DNA of 43,797 nucleotides, taken from NCBI GenBank assembly GCA_012719345.1, contig JAAYAN010000212.1, positions 1 to 43,797 of the forward strand, in the 5' to 3' direction. A program made the translations under genes and the position numbers. Shown piece by piece: positions 1 to 6,768 of the stretch. Each line of letters opens with the position of its first letter. Position 1 is the stretch's first letter. This DNA is from Ignavibacteria bacterium (lineage in GTDB: Bacteria; Bacteroidota; Ignavibacteria; Ignavibacteriales; Melioribacteraceae). Under the pieces are notes generated by a model, which did not search any database, was not told where the DNA came from, and saw only the letters and a program-made list of their open reading frames with translations.

Positions 1-128
1 AAATACCAAGTATATTTGACCGAAATGGGTAACCCCGACTTAGAAAATCATACATTCTGTTTCTCAAGAATGTATAGATTTTGTTAGTCGTTCCGCCATT
101 ATTTTATTTTCTAATGGCGGATTTGGGA
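1..128 (+). repeat. Modular palindromic intergenic repeat, copy 1
   Basis: The first 42 bases are identical to 1394-1435, and the 32 bases at 59-90 are identical to 1454-1485. Two hairpins are visible. One pairs about 45-58 with 66-82 (15 bp with a one-base bulge). The other is a perfect 9-bp stem (CCGCCATTA at 93-101 with TAATGGCGG at 112-120). The element lies at the 3' end of a possible minus-strand gene remnant, so it may also act as a terminator. The window starts inside or at the edge of the element, so its true left end is unknown. Confidence 0.75.
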
Positions 129-459
129 TAAAAATATTGTGTGATTGATGCAATAAAATCCCATGTATTATTATCAGTTCCCCAGCTTATAGTAAATGGC
201 CTGCTAACTATTTCTTGCTCTATCCAATTAATGATATGCTTTTTTATTAATCTGATCTCATAGATATCTTTCCTTAATTATGTCAACTTTTATTATTACC
301 TGCTTACCAAAGTTAATTTTTTTTACAGGTGTTTGAAATTTCCTTGCTTTAAATGGTTCGCTGTAATAATCGATTTTTGGCCTATTTTGCAACTTTTTAT
401 TTTTTATGTGATATATGGCACACTTGTGGTAATAATCCGAGAAAAAATATTGGATTACT
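104..459 (-). pseudogene. Possible decayed gene, frameshifted, unknown function
   Basis: Reading leftwards on the minus strand, one frame runs from about 459 to a TGA at 258-260. It includes residues such as KARKFQTPVKKINFGKQ. The adjacent frame then stays open from 268 to a TAA at 104-106 and reads plausible protein, for example RPFTISWGTDNNTWDFIAS. Protein-like composition (Trp, Gly, Asp) continuing across a one-base frame change suggests one gene broken by a frameshift. The 5' end runs into the start of the T9SS gene on the other strand, so the N-terminus is missing or unidentified. I do not recognise the family. It could be chance open frame in AT-rich DNA. Confidence 0.3.
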
Positions 460-462
460 ATT

Positions 463-1308
463 ATGAACAAGTTACATATAAATTCTTTTTCGCTTAAATA
501 CACATTTATTCTATTTTTCTTTTTCTTTTTATCAAATAATGCTTTTAGCATCCAATACGAAATGGATGTTAAAGATATTAATCATAAAAACAATAATGAA
601 ATTGAGTTTTATGTGACAATAAGAGGCGTTGAAGCCCCATTTAATCTTACTTCTTTTCAAGTAGCATTGCGTCTGAATAATCTTGAACAGCTTGGTGAAG
701 ATGTAGTATTTTCGTATATTGACAATAGTTCTGAACTTACAAACATTCCAGCTTATGGCATTCATGCAAGTAACTACGACGGACTTCCTGAAGTTACTTT
801 TGCTGCATTACCTGGGAATGATGTAATTGCTGAATCTCCTAAAACAGTTGGCAAATTCTTAATATCAAGCAGTTCAACTGATTTAAGCGAAATAAATTTA
901 GAATGGGACTTTGAGGGCATTAATTCAACAATAATCCTTGGTGATAATTTCAGCAATATTACATCACCCGAAAATCATTTTACACAAGGGGATTATACCG
1001 GTTTGGATAATTCTGTAGAAATACCTTCTGTGTTTTCTCTTTCCCAGAATTATCCAAATCCTTTCAATCCGTCAACTACAATTTCTTTTAACCTTCCTTC
1101 AGAATCGGAAGTAAATCTTTCGATATACAATATTTTAGGCCAGCTAGTAAAAACCTTGGTAAATAATCGTCTTCAGGCAGGTTCATATTCTGTTAAATTC
1201 GAATCCTCATCCGGTTCAATTGCAAGCGGCGTTTACATTTATCGTATTTCAGCAAAAAGCGGAAATAATGAATTTTCTGAAACCAGAAAAATGATTCTTA
1301 CAAAATAG
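463..1308 (+). CDS. Secreted protein with type IX secretion (Por) C-terminal sorting domain
   Basis: A 281-residue exported protein. Residues 1-29 form a signal peptide with a long Phe-rich hydrophobic core. Residues about 30-175 are a beta-rich domain of the kind that often precedes the sorting signal in T9SS cargo of Ignavibacteria (pattern FNLTSFQVALRLN, then VTFAALPGND and VGKFLIS). Residues about 192-281 are the T9SS type A sorting domain, with the hallmark SLSQNYPNPFNPSTTISF, then LSIYNILGQLVKTL, GVYIYRI and the terminal KMILTK. By family knowledge this domain is removed and the protein is anchored to or released from the cell surface. No catalytic domain is seen. The gene stands alone, with no clear Shine-Dalgarno, between two direct copies of the palindromic repeat. 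Confidence 0.85.
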   Translation: MNKLHINSFSLKYTFILFFFFFLSNNAFSIQYEMDVKDINHKNNNEIEFYVTIRGVEAPFNLTSFQVALRLNNLEQLGEDVVFSYIDNSSELTNIPAYGIHASNYDGLPEVTFAALPGNDVIAESPKTVGKFLISSSSTDLSEINLEWDFEGINSTIILGDNFSNITSPENHFTQGDYTGLDNSVEIPSVFSLSQNYPNPFNPSTTISFNLPSESEVNLSIYNILGQLVKTLVNNRLQAGSYSVKFESSSGSIASGVYIYRISAKSGNNEFSETRKMILTK

Positions 1309-1316
1309 TATCATCC

Positions 1317-1386
1317 AAATCGGTCATTTCAAATAATATAACATTATAAAAATATTAAACCCAGATCGGTCATTACAAATTATGTA
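1317..1386. repeat. Two tandem short repeats, partly inverted relative to the neighbouring element
   Basis: AAATCGGTCATTTCAAAT at about 1318 and AGATCGGTCATTACAAAT at about 1363 are two near-copies some 45 bases apart. The core AAATCGGTCATTT is the exact reverse complement of AAATGACCGATTT at 1544. The area therefore holds both direct and inverted copies of one motif. It belongs to the repeat nest that fills the 359 bases between the T9SS gene and the phosphoesterase, where no gene is visible. Confidence 0.6.
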
Positions 1387-1393
1387 ATTATTA

Positions 1394-1545
1394 AAATACC
1401 AAGTATATTTGACCGAAATGGGTAACCCCGACTTATCCCGATTGGATCGGGATGTTTCTCAAGAATGTATAGATTTTGTTAGTCGACCCGTCCGGCTTTG
1501 ACGGATCCGCCATTATTCTATTTTCTAATGGCGGATTTGGGTTAA
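1394..1545 (+). repeat. Modular palindromic intergenic repeat, copy 2
   Basis: Same backbone as copy 1, with two changes. The 5' arm of the first hairpin is replaced by an 18-base self-complementary block (TCCCGATTGGATCGGGAT, 1436-1453). A 21-base block with a CCGTC/GACGG stem (1486-1506) sits just before the conserved CCGCCATTA/TAATGGCGG hairpin (1507-1534). The 3' arm of the first hairpin (1461-1475) remains without its partner. The difference between copies suggests that small palindromes replace or insert into a conserved backbone. Confidence 0.75.
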
Positions 1546-1600
1546 ATGACCGATTTTGGTAATCCCGGCTTAATAATAGTTAGTTTTTTTAGTCGATTTT
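1544..1600 (+). repeat. Degenerate third copy of the repeat backbone
   Basis: TGACCGATTTTGGTAATCCC followed by GGCTTA resembles the backbone of copies 1 and 2 (TGACCGAAATGGGTAACCCC followed by GACTTA). It is followed after about 20 bases by TTTTAGTCG, matching the backbone TGTTAGTCG. The similarity is partial, so this is an eroded copy. Confidence 0.5.
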
Positions 1601-1667
1601 AGTTGAGATTGTAACATTGCTGTAATATCTTCTTCATATTTTTCGTCTGGACAATAAAAAGGAAAAT

Positions 1668-2564
1668 ATGAAGATTGCTCACATTTCGGATATACACCTT
1701 AGTTACAGATATAAAAGCCACAACTTCGATAAACTTATTAAAATTCTTGAATATGTTTCTGGCAATAGTTTTGATCACTTAGTAATTACCGGAGATATAA
1801 CGCATACTGCCCAAAAATACGATTTTCAGAGTTTAAAAGAGATTCTTAAAACCTTCGGTATGTATAATAATCAAAAAACTACTATAATTATTGGCAATCA
1901 CGACATTTTTGGAGGAGTTGTTACTGCTGAAGATGTTTATAATTTCCCTATTAAATGTAAAAATACAGACTATAAAAAACAGGTAAATAATTTCTTTAAT
2001 CACTTTTCGGAATTATACGAGAATTGTTCTTTTCCTGATCCTGAAAATGTATATCCATTTATAAAAACTGTAGGAGATGTTGCATTTTTTGGACTTAATT
2101 CTATTGCAGAGTATTCTTATATAAAAAATCCTTTGGCTTCTAATGGGAAATTATGTAAAAAAGATTTTACAGTATTAAAAACCGCAGTTAATTCTGTTGA
2201 AATAAAAAGTAAATTCAAGATAGCCTTAATTCATCATCATTTTTCCAGATTTAAAAAAGACAATGTTCACTTGAATAATTATTTCTGGAACAAGATTGAA
2301 AAAAACACAATGAAGCTGCGAAAAAAGAATAAAATATTAAAATTGTTTAAAACGATGGATGTAAAATTAGTTTTACACGGTCATATTCATATTTATTCTG
2401 ACTATTTGAAATCGGGAATACATTTTATAAATGCTGGTAATTCAATAGAAAACGGCAATGAAAAGGAACTTTTGATTAATATGATAGAAATCGATAAAAA
2501 TAAAATGACATCAAACCAAGTAAATCCTTTAGAGAAAAGGATTTTTTCTCATATCAATTATTAA
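1668..2564 (+). CDS. Calcineurin-like metallophosphoesterase
   Basis: A 298-residue cytosolic phosphoesterase with the full set of two-metal ligand motifs: D8-x-H10 (SDIHL), GDITH at 42-46, GNHD at 76-79, an HHH cluster near residue 190, and GHIH near residue 240. The fold matches the family of CpdA (3',5'-cAMP phosphodiesterase) and related exonuclease-like enzymes; the substrate cannot be told from sequence. No signal peptide. The start is supported by AAAGG seven bases before ATG. The gene is convergent with the receiver gene and overlaps it by 11 bases. A short inverted repeat near the stop (2532-2550) is too weak to call a terminator. Confidence 0.85.
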   Translation: MKIAHISDIHLSYRYKSHNFDKLIKILEYVSGNSFDHLVITGDITHTAQKYDFQSLKEILKTFGMYNNQKTTIIIGNHDIFGGVVTAEDVYNFPIKCKNTDYKKQVNNFFNHFSELYENCSFPDPENVYPFIKTVGDVAFFGLNSIAEYSYIKNPLASNGKLCKKDFTVLKTAVNSVEIKSKFKIALIHHHFSRFKKDNVHLNNYFWNKIEKNTMKLRKKNKILKLFKTMDVKLVLHGHIHIYSDYLKSGIHFINAGNSIENGNEKELLINMIEIDKNKMTSNQVNPLEKRIFSHINY

Positions 2565-2985
2565 CAGCAGATTTGAGTTTTGAAGAAATTATTATATTAT
2601 TTATTTCCTTCAATAAAGTTTCCACATCGGCAGATTTTTCAATTATTGCCCTGAAGCCCGTCCCTTGCAATTCGGCGTGAATTTCTTCTTTGTTCATAAA
2701 ATATCTTAACCGAAGCTCTGAATGCCGAAAAGATGAAATAAGAATTGAAGGAATATAAATTTGTTTTTCCGATAAAATTATTATTAAATCTATACCGCTT
2801 GAATCGGGTAAAATTACATCGCTCACAATTATATCCGGAATACAGACGTTATCAATAAAGTTTACTGCTTCAGCAACTGTTTCTGCTGAGCTAATCTTAA
2901 ACCCGGCTTCTTCAAGAATTATTGAAAACAATTCTTTTTGATATGAATCCGTTTCTACTAGTAATATTTTTACATCTTCATTCAT
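2554..2985 (-). CDS. Stand-alone response regulator receiver domain protein
   Basis: A 143-residue single-domain receiver with no output domain. Acidic residues E11 and D13 sit after beta-1, the likely phospho-acceptor is D56 (IIVSDVILP), Ser replaces Thr in the switch position (ISSF), and the conserved Lys lies in IIEKSAD. About 20 extra residues lie between the switch serine and the Lys, so alpha-4/beta-5 is longer than usual. Such proteins pass phosphoryl groups or bind partners directly. No cognate kinase is adjacent; the two kinases at 33-36 kb are far away. Convergent with and overlapping the phosphoesterase gene. Confidence 0.8.
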   Translation of the reverse strand: MNEDVKILLVETDSYQKELFSIILEEAGFKISSAETVAEAVNFIDNVCIPDIIVSDVILPDSSGIDLIIILSEKQIYIPSILISSFRHSELRLRYFMNKEEIHAELQGTGFRAIIEKSADVETLLKEINNIIISSKLKSAVNN

Positions 2986-3169
2986 TGCAAAGAATACTCT
3001 ACAAATGTGCCACTTAATATTTAATGCTTTTTTTATACAAAAACAGCATTTAGTATTTAATAATAATAATAATCTGATGAAATTATTTTTGCCGATGTAA
3101 ATATTTGTTTACGTTTTTCTTAAATATTAATAACAATACAAATACTACTTACTACTACTTATAAAAGTG

Positions 3170-3203
3170 TTTAACCCATACCATAATAATTGTATGGGTT
3201 AAA
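3170..3203 (-). terminator. Hairpin terminator downstream of pyrE
   Basis: A perfect 12-bp inverted repeat (TTTAACCCATAC at 3170-3181 and GTATGGGTTAAA at 3192-3203) lies seven bases beyond the pyrE stop. The T-run after it on the minus strand is short, so termination may be moderate. Confidence 0.6.
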
Positions 3204-3209
3204 AAACTC

Positions 3210-3734
3210 TTATTTCAGCTTATTTAATTCATCCATCGTAAATAATGGAATTAGTTTTAATCCTGCTTTAGCAAGATTTTCAAAAGCTTTTTCTTCGCGG
3301 ACAATTACACACATAACTTCATTAATTTTTGCACCGAGTTTACGCAATTCTTCAACGCTTTCAATTATCTGTCCGCCTGTTGTTACAACATCTTCGATAA
3401 CACAAACATTTTTGCCTGAAAACACAGTACCTTCGGCAAGTTTGCAAGTACCATAGGTTTTAGCCTTTTTTCTAACAAAAACAGAAGGAGTTTTTGTTTT
3501 GAATGAAAGAGCGGTAGCTATAGGAATACCTCCCATTTCCAGTCCGGCAAAAATCTGGCAACCATCTGGAACAAGTTTTACCATGTGATTTGCAATTTCT
3601 TCCAGCAAAACAGGATCCGATTCAAATAAATACTTATCAAAATATTCATTCGATATCTTTCCTGATCGCAATAAGAATTCACCTGTAATATGCGATGTTT
3701 CGTAAATTTTTCTTCCTAATTCTTCCCTGTTCAT
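3210..3734 (-). CDS. pyrE: Orotate phosphoribosyltransferase
   Basis: Joins orotate and PRPP to give orotidine 5'-monophosphate in de novo pyrimidine synthesis. The 174 residues contain the PRPP-binding signature VCVIEDVVTTGGQ, the FAGLEMGGIPIATAL segment and the VRKKAKTYGT loop with its catalytic Lys residues. The length is typical of short bacterial PyrE. It starts with ATG after AGGGAAAT and is transcribed divergently from the STAS gene. No other pyr gene is nearby, so it is probably a single-gene unit ended by the hairpin at 3170-3203. Confidence 0.92.
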   Translation of the reverse strand: MNREELGRKIYETSHITGEFLLRSGKISNEYFDKYLFESDPVLLEEIANHMVKLVPDGCQIFAGLEMGGIPIATALSFKTKTPSVFVRKKAKTYGTCKLAEGTVFSGKNVCVIEDVVTTGGQIIESVEELRKLGAKINEVMCVIVREEKAFENLAKAGLKLIPLFTMDELNKLK

Positions 3735-3875
3735 ATTTCCCTATTAAATAATTATTAGATATTCGAAGATAATAAATAAATTATTTCTATCTGAATTTGA
3801 TTTTTTGTTTTTTTTATTAGCTCGAAATAGATATTTTTGTTTTATATAATTTATTATTTATGCCTGAAATCACAA

Positions 3876-3904
3876 TTTGATTTAGATATTTATATTAACT
3901 TTGC
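3876..3904 (+). promoter_or_regulatory. Bacteroidetes-type promoter for the STAS gene
   Basis: TAACTTTGC at 3896-3904 fits the -7 element TAnnTTTG of Bacteroidetes primary sigma factors. TTTG at 3876-3879 could be the -33 element, although the 16-base spacing is a little short. The start codon follows 26 bases downstream. The identical -7 string occurs before the gene at 6803. Confidence 0.55.
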
Positions 3905-3929
3905 AATAAAAAGATAAGGTTAACTTATT

Positions 3930-4304
3930 ATGGGAATGTTAAAAAGACAGTTAGGTAATATTTGCATTTTTGAAATTAACGAACATGTTGCTTCATCTAA
4001 AGTTGCCAGCAAGTATAAAGATTCTTTATTAGAACAGCTTACAGGAAATGAGCAGGCAATAATTATTGATTGCCGCAGAATTTCGTATATAGATACAGTA
4101 TTTTTAGGTGCAATGGTATTTGCACTTAAAAAAGGCGCTAAACAAGCAAAAATCAGTTTTGTTAATGATAAAGCTGACAGTCAAATTTGGACAATTTTTG
4201 AGACTAACAATTTAAAAGCATTCTTTAATGTTTTTGAAACTCTTGACGATGCAATAGGTTATATTCACCTGCCCGAAAATAAAAATTTAAAAATAGCTAA
4301 CTAA
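3930..4304 (+). CDS. STAS-domain protein lacking the phosphoserine
   Basis: A 124-residue single STAS domain, the fold of anti-sigma-factor antagonists (SpoIIAA/RsbV type), which bind and titrate kinase/anti-sigma partners. The loop that normally reads DSSGLG reads D55-T-V57-F-L-G here. The position of the regulatory phosphoserine is Val, so the usual switch-off phosphorylation is not possible there. A second STAS protein in this window (32937-33323) keeps DSS. Beta-strand IIIDCRRISYID and the following helix are well preserved, so the fold should be intact. ATG at 3930 is used; ATG at 3936 is an alternative. No kinase or phosphatase gene is adjacent. Confidence 0.75.
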   Translation: MGMLKRQLGNICIFEINEHVASSKVASKYKDSLLEQLTGNEQAIIIDCRRISYIDTVFLGAMVFALKKGAKQAKISFVNDKADSQIWTIFETNNLKAFFNVFETLDDAIGYIHLPENKNLKIAN

Positions 4305-4331
4305 AAAAAAGGCAGCTTAGCTGCCTTTTTT
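4303..4331. terminator. Bidirectional Rho-independent terminator
   Basis: GGCAGC (4311-4316) pairs with GCTGCC (4320-4325) around a three-base loop, flanked by eight A and six T. It serves both the STAS gene (plus strand) and the hsp20 gene (minus strand). It overlaps the stop codons of both. Confidence 0.9.
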
Positions 4332-4794
4332 ATTTCACTTTTATTTCTAATTCTTTCGGCTTAGCTTCTTCAGCCTTCGGAATTGTAATATTCAATGAGC
4401 CGTTCTTGAATTCAGCATTTATCTTTTCGGCAACAACTAATTTTGGAAGAGCAAACGAACGATAGAACTTTCCATAAGTCCGTTCAACACGATGATATTG
4501 GGCATCTTTTTCTTCTTTATCTTGTCTTCTTTCACCGCTTATACTTAGTTGTCCGTCAGTATAAGAAATTTTAACATTCTCTTTTTCAACACCTGGAAGA
4601 TCAAGATTTAATTCATAGTTATCTTTGTTTTCAGTTATATCAGTTAGTGGACACCAAACTGCATTTTCGTATGCTTCTGTATCCTGCTTACCACTGTTGA
4701 ATCCGAACTTTGATTCCATTTCACTGAACATTTTGCTGAATTCTTTTTCGAGACTCAAAAGTTCTCTTGCCGGGTTCCATTTTACAAGTGTCAT
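4330..4794 (-). CDS. Hsp20/alpha-crystallin family small heat-shock protein
   Basis: A 154-residue ATP-independent holdase chaperone. The N-terminal arm (1-45) includes the class pattern NPARELLSLEKEFSKMF. The alpha-crystallin domain (about 48-140) contains LDLPGVEKENVKISY and the dimer/strand motif AEFKNGSLNITIPK. The C-terminal tail carries an I-x-V type motif (EIKVK) used in oligomer assembly. A strong AGGAGGAT ribosome site lies just before ATG. It is the second gene of a two-gene unit, 26 bases after the other hsp20, and ends at a strong terminator. Confidence 0.93.
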   Translation of the reverse strand: MTLVKWNPARELLSLEKEFSKMFSEMESKFGFNSGKQDTEAYENAVWCPLTDITENKDNYELNLDLPGVEKENVKISYTDGQLSISGERRQDKEEKDAQYHRVERTYGKFYRSFALPKLVVAEKINAEFKNGSLNITIPKAEEAKPKELEIKVK

Positions 4795-4820
4795 TTTATA
4801 ATCCTCCTTTTTTTGTAGTT

Positions 4821-5213
4821 TTATTTAATTTCTATTGTTCTTGGTTTAACTCTTTCGTGTTTAGGCAGTTTAATCTTCAACTGTCCATCAACAAGTTCTG
4901 CTTCAGTTTTCTCAATTTCAATGCTGTCAGATAAATTATACTTCCTGTAATAATTCGATACTTGCGATTCTCTTAAAATATAATTCTGTCTGTTTGCGTT
5001 TTTATAATCAATTCGAGCCATAAGAATAAGGGACGAATCTTCAACCTTTAATTTTAAGTTTTCCTTCTGCACACCTGGAATATCAACTATTAAAACATAA
5101 TCGTCATCTGTTTCAAAGATATTTGTAGATGGTTCCTTCCACTCTTCTGTTTCAAAAGCTTTTTCCCAGCTTACACTTTCTTCAACTTTCATCAGAATAT
5201 TTTCTTTTTCCAT
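4821..5213 (-). CDS. Hsp20 family small heat-shock protein, divergent paralogue
   Basis: 130 residues with a short, acidic N-terminal arm and an alpha-crystallin domain (about 28-118): IVDIPGVQKENLKLKVED and AELVDGQLKIKLPKHE are diagnostic. The C-terminus TIEIK provides the I-x-I anchor. It is clearly different from the downstream paralogue, so the two may form mixed or separate oligomers. It is the first gene of the pair. GGAG lies eight bases before ATG, and a sigma-54-like promoter sits about 35 bases upstream of the start. Confidence 0.9.
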   Translation of the reverse strand: MEKENILMKVEESVSWEKAFETEEWKEPSTNIFETDDDYVLIVDIPGVQKENLKLKVEDSSLILMARIDYKNANRQNYILRESQVSNYYRKYNLSDSIEIEKTEAELVDGQLKIKLPKHERVKPRTIEIK

Positions 5214-5245
5214 TTTTTTTCTCCTTAATTTGATATGCCCAATTA

Positions 5246-5264
5246 ACCCAATTGGCGTGCCAAT
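5246..5264 (-). promoter_or_regulatory. Candidate sigma-54 promoter for the hsp20 pair
   Basis: On the minus strand the sequence reads TTGGCACGCCAATTGGG. Compared with the sigma-54 consensus TGGCACG-N4-TTGC, the -24 block is perfect and the GG-to-GG spacing is the required ten bases. The only mismatch is G for C in the -12 GC. The predicted start near 5236 gives a 23-base leader containing GGAG. The same bases also form an inverted repeat, AATTGGC-GT-GCCAATT (5250-5265), so a repressor operator is an alternative. Confidence 0.45.
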
Positions 5265-5333
5265 TCATATTAATTCCTGTAAATAATTATTTTATAATAA
5301 CTTATAACACATTATACATTTTATTTGTTATTA

Positions 5334-5366
5334 TGTCATTATTTCTTATATGTGGTAATAATGACA
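5334..5366. promoter_or_regulatory. 10-bp inverted repeat: activator site for hsp20 or terminator of the upstream operon
   Basis: TGTCATTATT (5334-5343) and AATAATGACA (5357-5366) are exact inverted repeats with 13 bases between them. A further half-site, TGTCATAATT, begins at 5384. The dyad is centred about 114 bases upstream of the predicted hsp20 start, a usual place for sigma-54 enhancer sites. It also lies downstream of the fructosamine kinase gene and could be its terminator hairpin, although on that strand no T-run follows it. Confidence 0.4.
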
Positions 5367-5421
5367 GCTTTTTTAATAATTTATGTCATAATTATTTAAG
5401 GCAGGACAATATTACAGATAC

Positions 5422-6264
5422 TCAGATATAACTTTTAATTATTCCCAATGCCTGAGAATAATATCCGTATCCGAATAAATTTAAGTGATTAAGTATATGA
5501 TATAGTTTGTAGATATTTTCTCTAAAAAGATATCCTTCCTGTAGCGGATACTCTTGATTGTAGGCGTGATAGAATTCGGGAGGGAAACCGCCGAAAAGTT
5601 TAGTCATTGCTAAATCGGCTTCTCTGTTTCCATAATAGACGGCTGGATCAATAAGACAAGCATTTCCGTTTTCGTCAACAATATAATTTCCACTCCATAA
5701 ATCGCCGTGCAAAAGTGAAGCTTGTCCTTCATCCAAAATAATTGAATCAATTCGACGCTCTAATTTTTCGAAACTGTTTTTTAGTTCCTTGCTAAGATAA
5801 CCGTTTTTTTCGGCAAGCTTAATTTGAAAAAGTAGTCTGTTGGTGAAATAAAATTCTGTCCACGAAGAATTTTTAGGCAAATTTTTCTGAGGAGTTTCCC
5901 CGATAAAATTGTCTTCATAAAATCCAAAATATTCCGAATAATATTTATGCATTTTAGCAAAGTTTTTTCCAAAGTCGGAATAAGTATTTTTTATTTTGCT
6001 GCCAGATTCAATAAATTCAGTAATAAGGATGTTTTTGTTGCTGTAAATAACTTTAGGAACTCGGATTGCACCTGATTTAGAAATTTCTTTCAATCCGTTG
6101 GCTTCTGTTTCCGAAATAATGGTTCTGCTGTAGATTTTATATAATATTTTTCTTCCGTCCTGCATTATTATCTTTTTTACATCAGCAATGCAGCCGCCCC
6201 CGAGAGGTAGAATTTGTTTCACTTCACCTTTTATTTCTTCCGGCAAAAAGATTTCACATTTCAT
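5422..6264 (-). CDS. Fructosamine/ketosamine kinase family protein
   Basis: An aminoglycoside-phosphotransferase-like kinase of the fructosamine-3-kinase family, which phosphorylates sugar adducts on protein lysines so that they fall off. Visible motifs are the Gly-rich LPLGGGCIADV, LLHGDLWSGNYIVDENG (catalytic HGD..N) and LIDPAVYYGNREADLAM (metal-binding DP). ATG at 6264 is chosen; it gives about 280 residues, matching the family, and an 11-base overlap with the phosphatase gene. A longer frame reaches 6330 but adds 22 residues inside that gene. The tight coupling to a LMW phosphatase supports ribulosamine/erythrulosamine repair as the job (inference from family knowledge). Confidence 0.87.
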   Translation of the reverse strand: MKCEIFLPEEIKGEVKQILPLGGGCIADVKKIIMQDGRKILYKIYSRTIISETEANGLKEISKSGAIRVPKVIYSNKNILITEFIESGSKIKNTYSDFGKNFAKMHKYYSEYFGFYEDNFIGETPQKNLPKNSSWTEFYFTNRLLFQIKLAEKNGYLSKELKNSFEKLERRIDSIILDEGQASLLHGDLWSGNYIVDENGNACLIDPAVYYGNREADLAMTKLFGGFPPEFYHAYNQEYPLQEGYLFRENIYKLYHILNHLNLFGYGYYSQALGIIKSYI

Positions 6265-6730
6265 TTTCTTTTTTAATAAATGATAGGAAATTTTTACAAC
6301 TGTCTTCCAAAATGTTGAGAACATTTTCAAAACCCTGCGAACCGCCGTAATATGGATCTGGAACTTCTTTCACCCGCTTATCAGAGGAAAACTGAGTTAT
6401 CTTAAAAATCTTTTTCCGGAATATTCCGCTAGAATCAATATTGAATATGTTCTTTAAGTTATCATCATCCATTGCAACAATATAATCGAATTTCATCAGG
6501 TCATCCGGTCTTATTTTTCGGGAAATGCTTGTAATATTTATTCCCCTGTTTGCTGCATGAGTTATCATTCTTTTATCTGCTTTCTCTCCTTCGTGATAAC
6601 CGATAGTACCGGCTGAATCGCAATTAATTTTATCTGAAAGTTTTTCTTCGTTAACAATTTTTTCCATAATTGCTTCAGCAGCCGGAGAACGGCAGATATT
6701 TCCCATACAAACAAAAAGAATATTAAGCAT
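6254..6730 (-). CDS. Low-molecular-weight protein-tyrosine-phosphatase family protein
   Basis: A 158-residue cysteine phosphatase. The P-loop C8-x5-R14 followed by S (FVCMGNICRSPAAEA) and the general-acid loop VPDPYYGG are intact. Members act on phosphotyrosine, but some act on ribulosamine-5-phosphate adducts on proteins. The overlapping fructosamine-kinase gene favours the deglycation role here. ATG lies after AAAGG. It is the first gene of a two-gene minus-strand unit, divergent from the hydrolase at 6803. Confidence 0.92.
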   Translation of the reverse strand: MLNILFVCMGNICRSPAAEAIMEKIVNEEKLSDKINCDSAGTIGYHEGEKADKRMITHAANRGINITSISRKIRPDDLMKFDYIVAMDDDNLKNIFNIDSSGIFRKKIFKITQFSSDKRVKEVPDPYYGGSQGFENVLNILEDSCKNFLSFIKKENEM

Positions 6731-6768
6731 AAAATACCTTTTAATAATAATTAAACTTATATTTTTTT

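Noticed and set aside
410-428. TGGCACACTTGTGG as a sigma-54 promoter
   Set aside because: The GC element is missing at the required ten-base spacing.
258-551. 97-residue minus-strand open frame taken as a complete gene
   Set aside because: Its N-terminal third is the antisense of the T9SS signal peptide (poly-Lys from poly-T). Only the part left of about 459 looks protein-like, and it continues in another frame, so it is listed as a possible remnant instead.
1-1600. Repeat cluster as a CRISPR array
   Set aside because: The repeats are long, internally palindromic, irregularly spaced and differ in their modules; there are no regular spacers and no cas genes.
2532-2550. GAGAAAA/TTTTCTC stem as a terminator
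   Set aside because: It is A/T-dominated, lies inside the phosphoesterase coding end, and is weak compared with the other terminators here.
1668-2564. Metallophosphoesterase as the missing histidinol-phosphatase
   Set aside because: The fold is calcineurin-like, unlike known histidinol-phosphatases (HAD, PHP or inositol-phosphatase types), and it lies far from the his operon.
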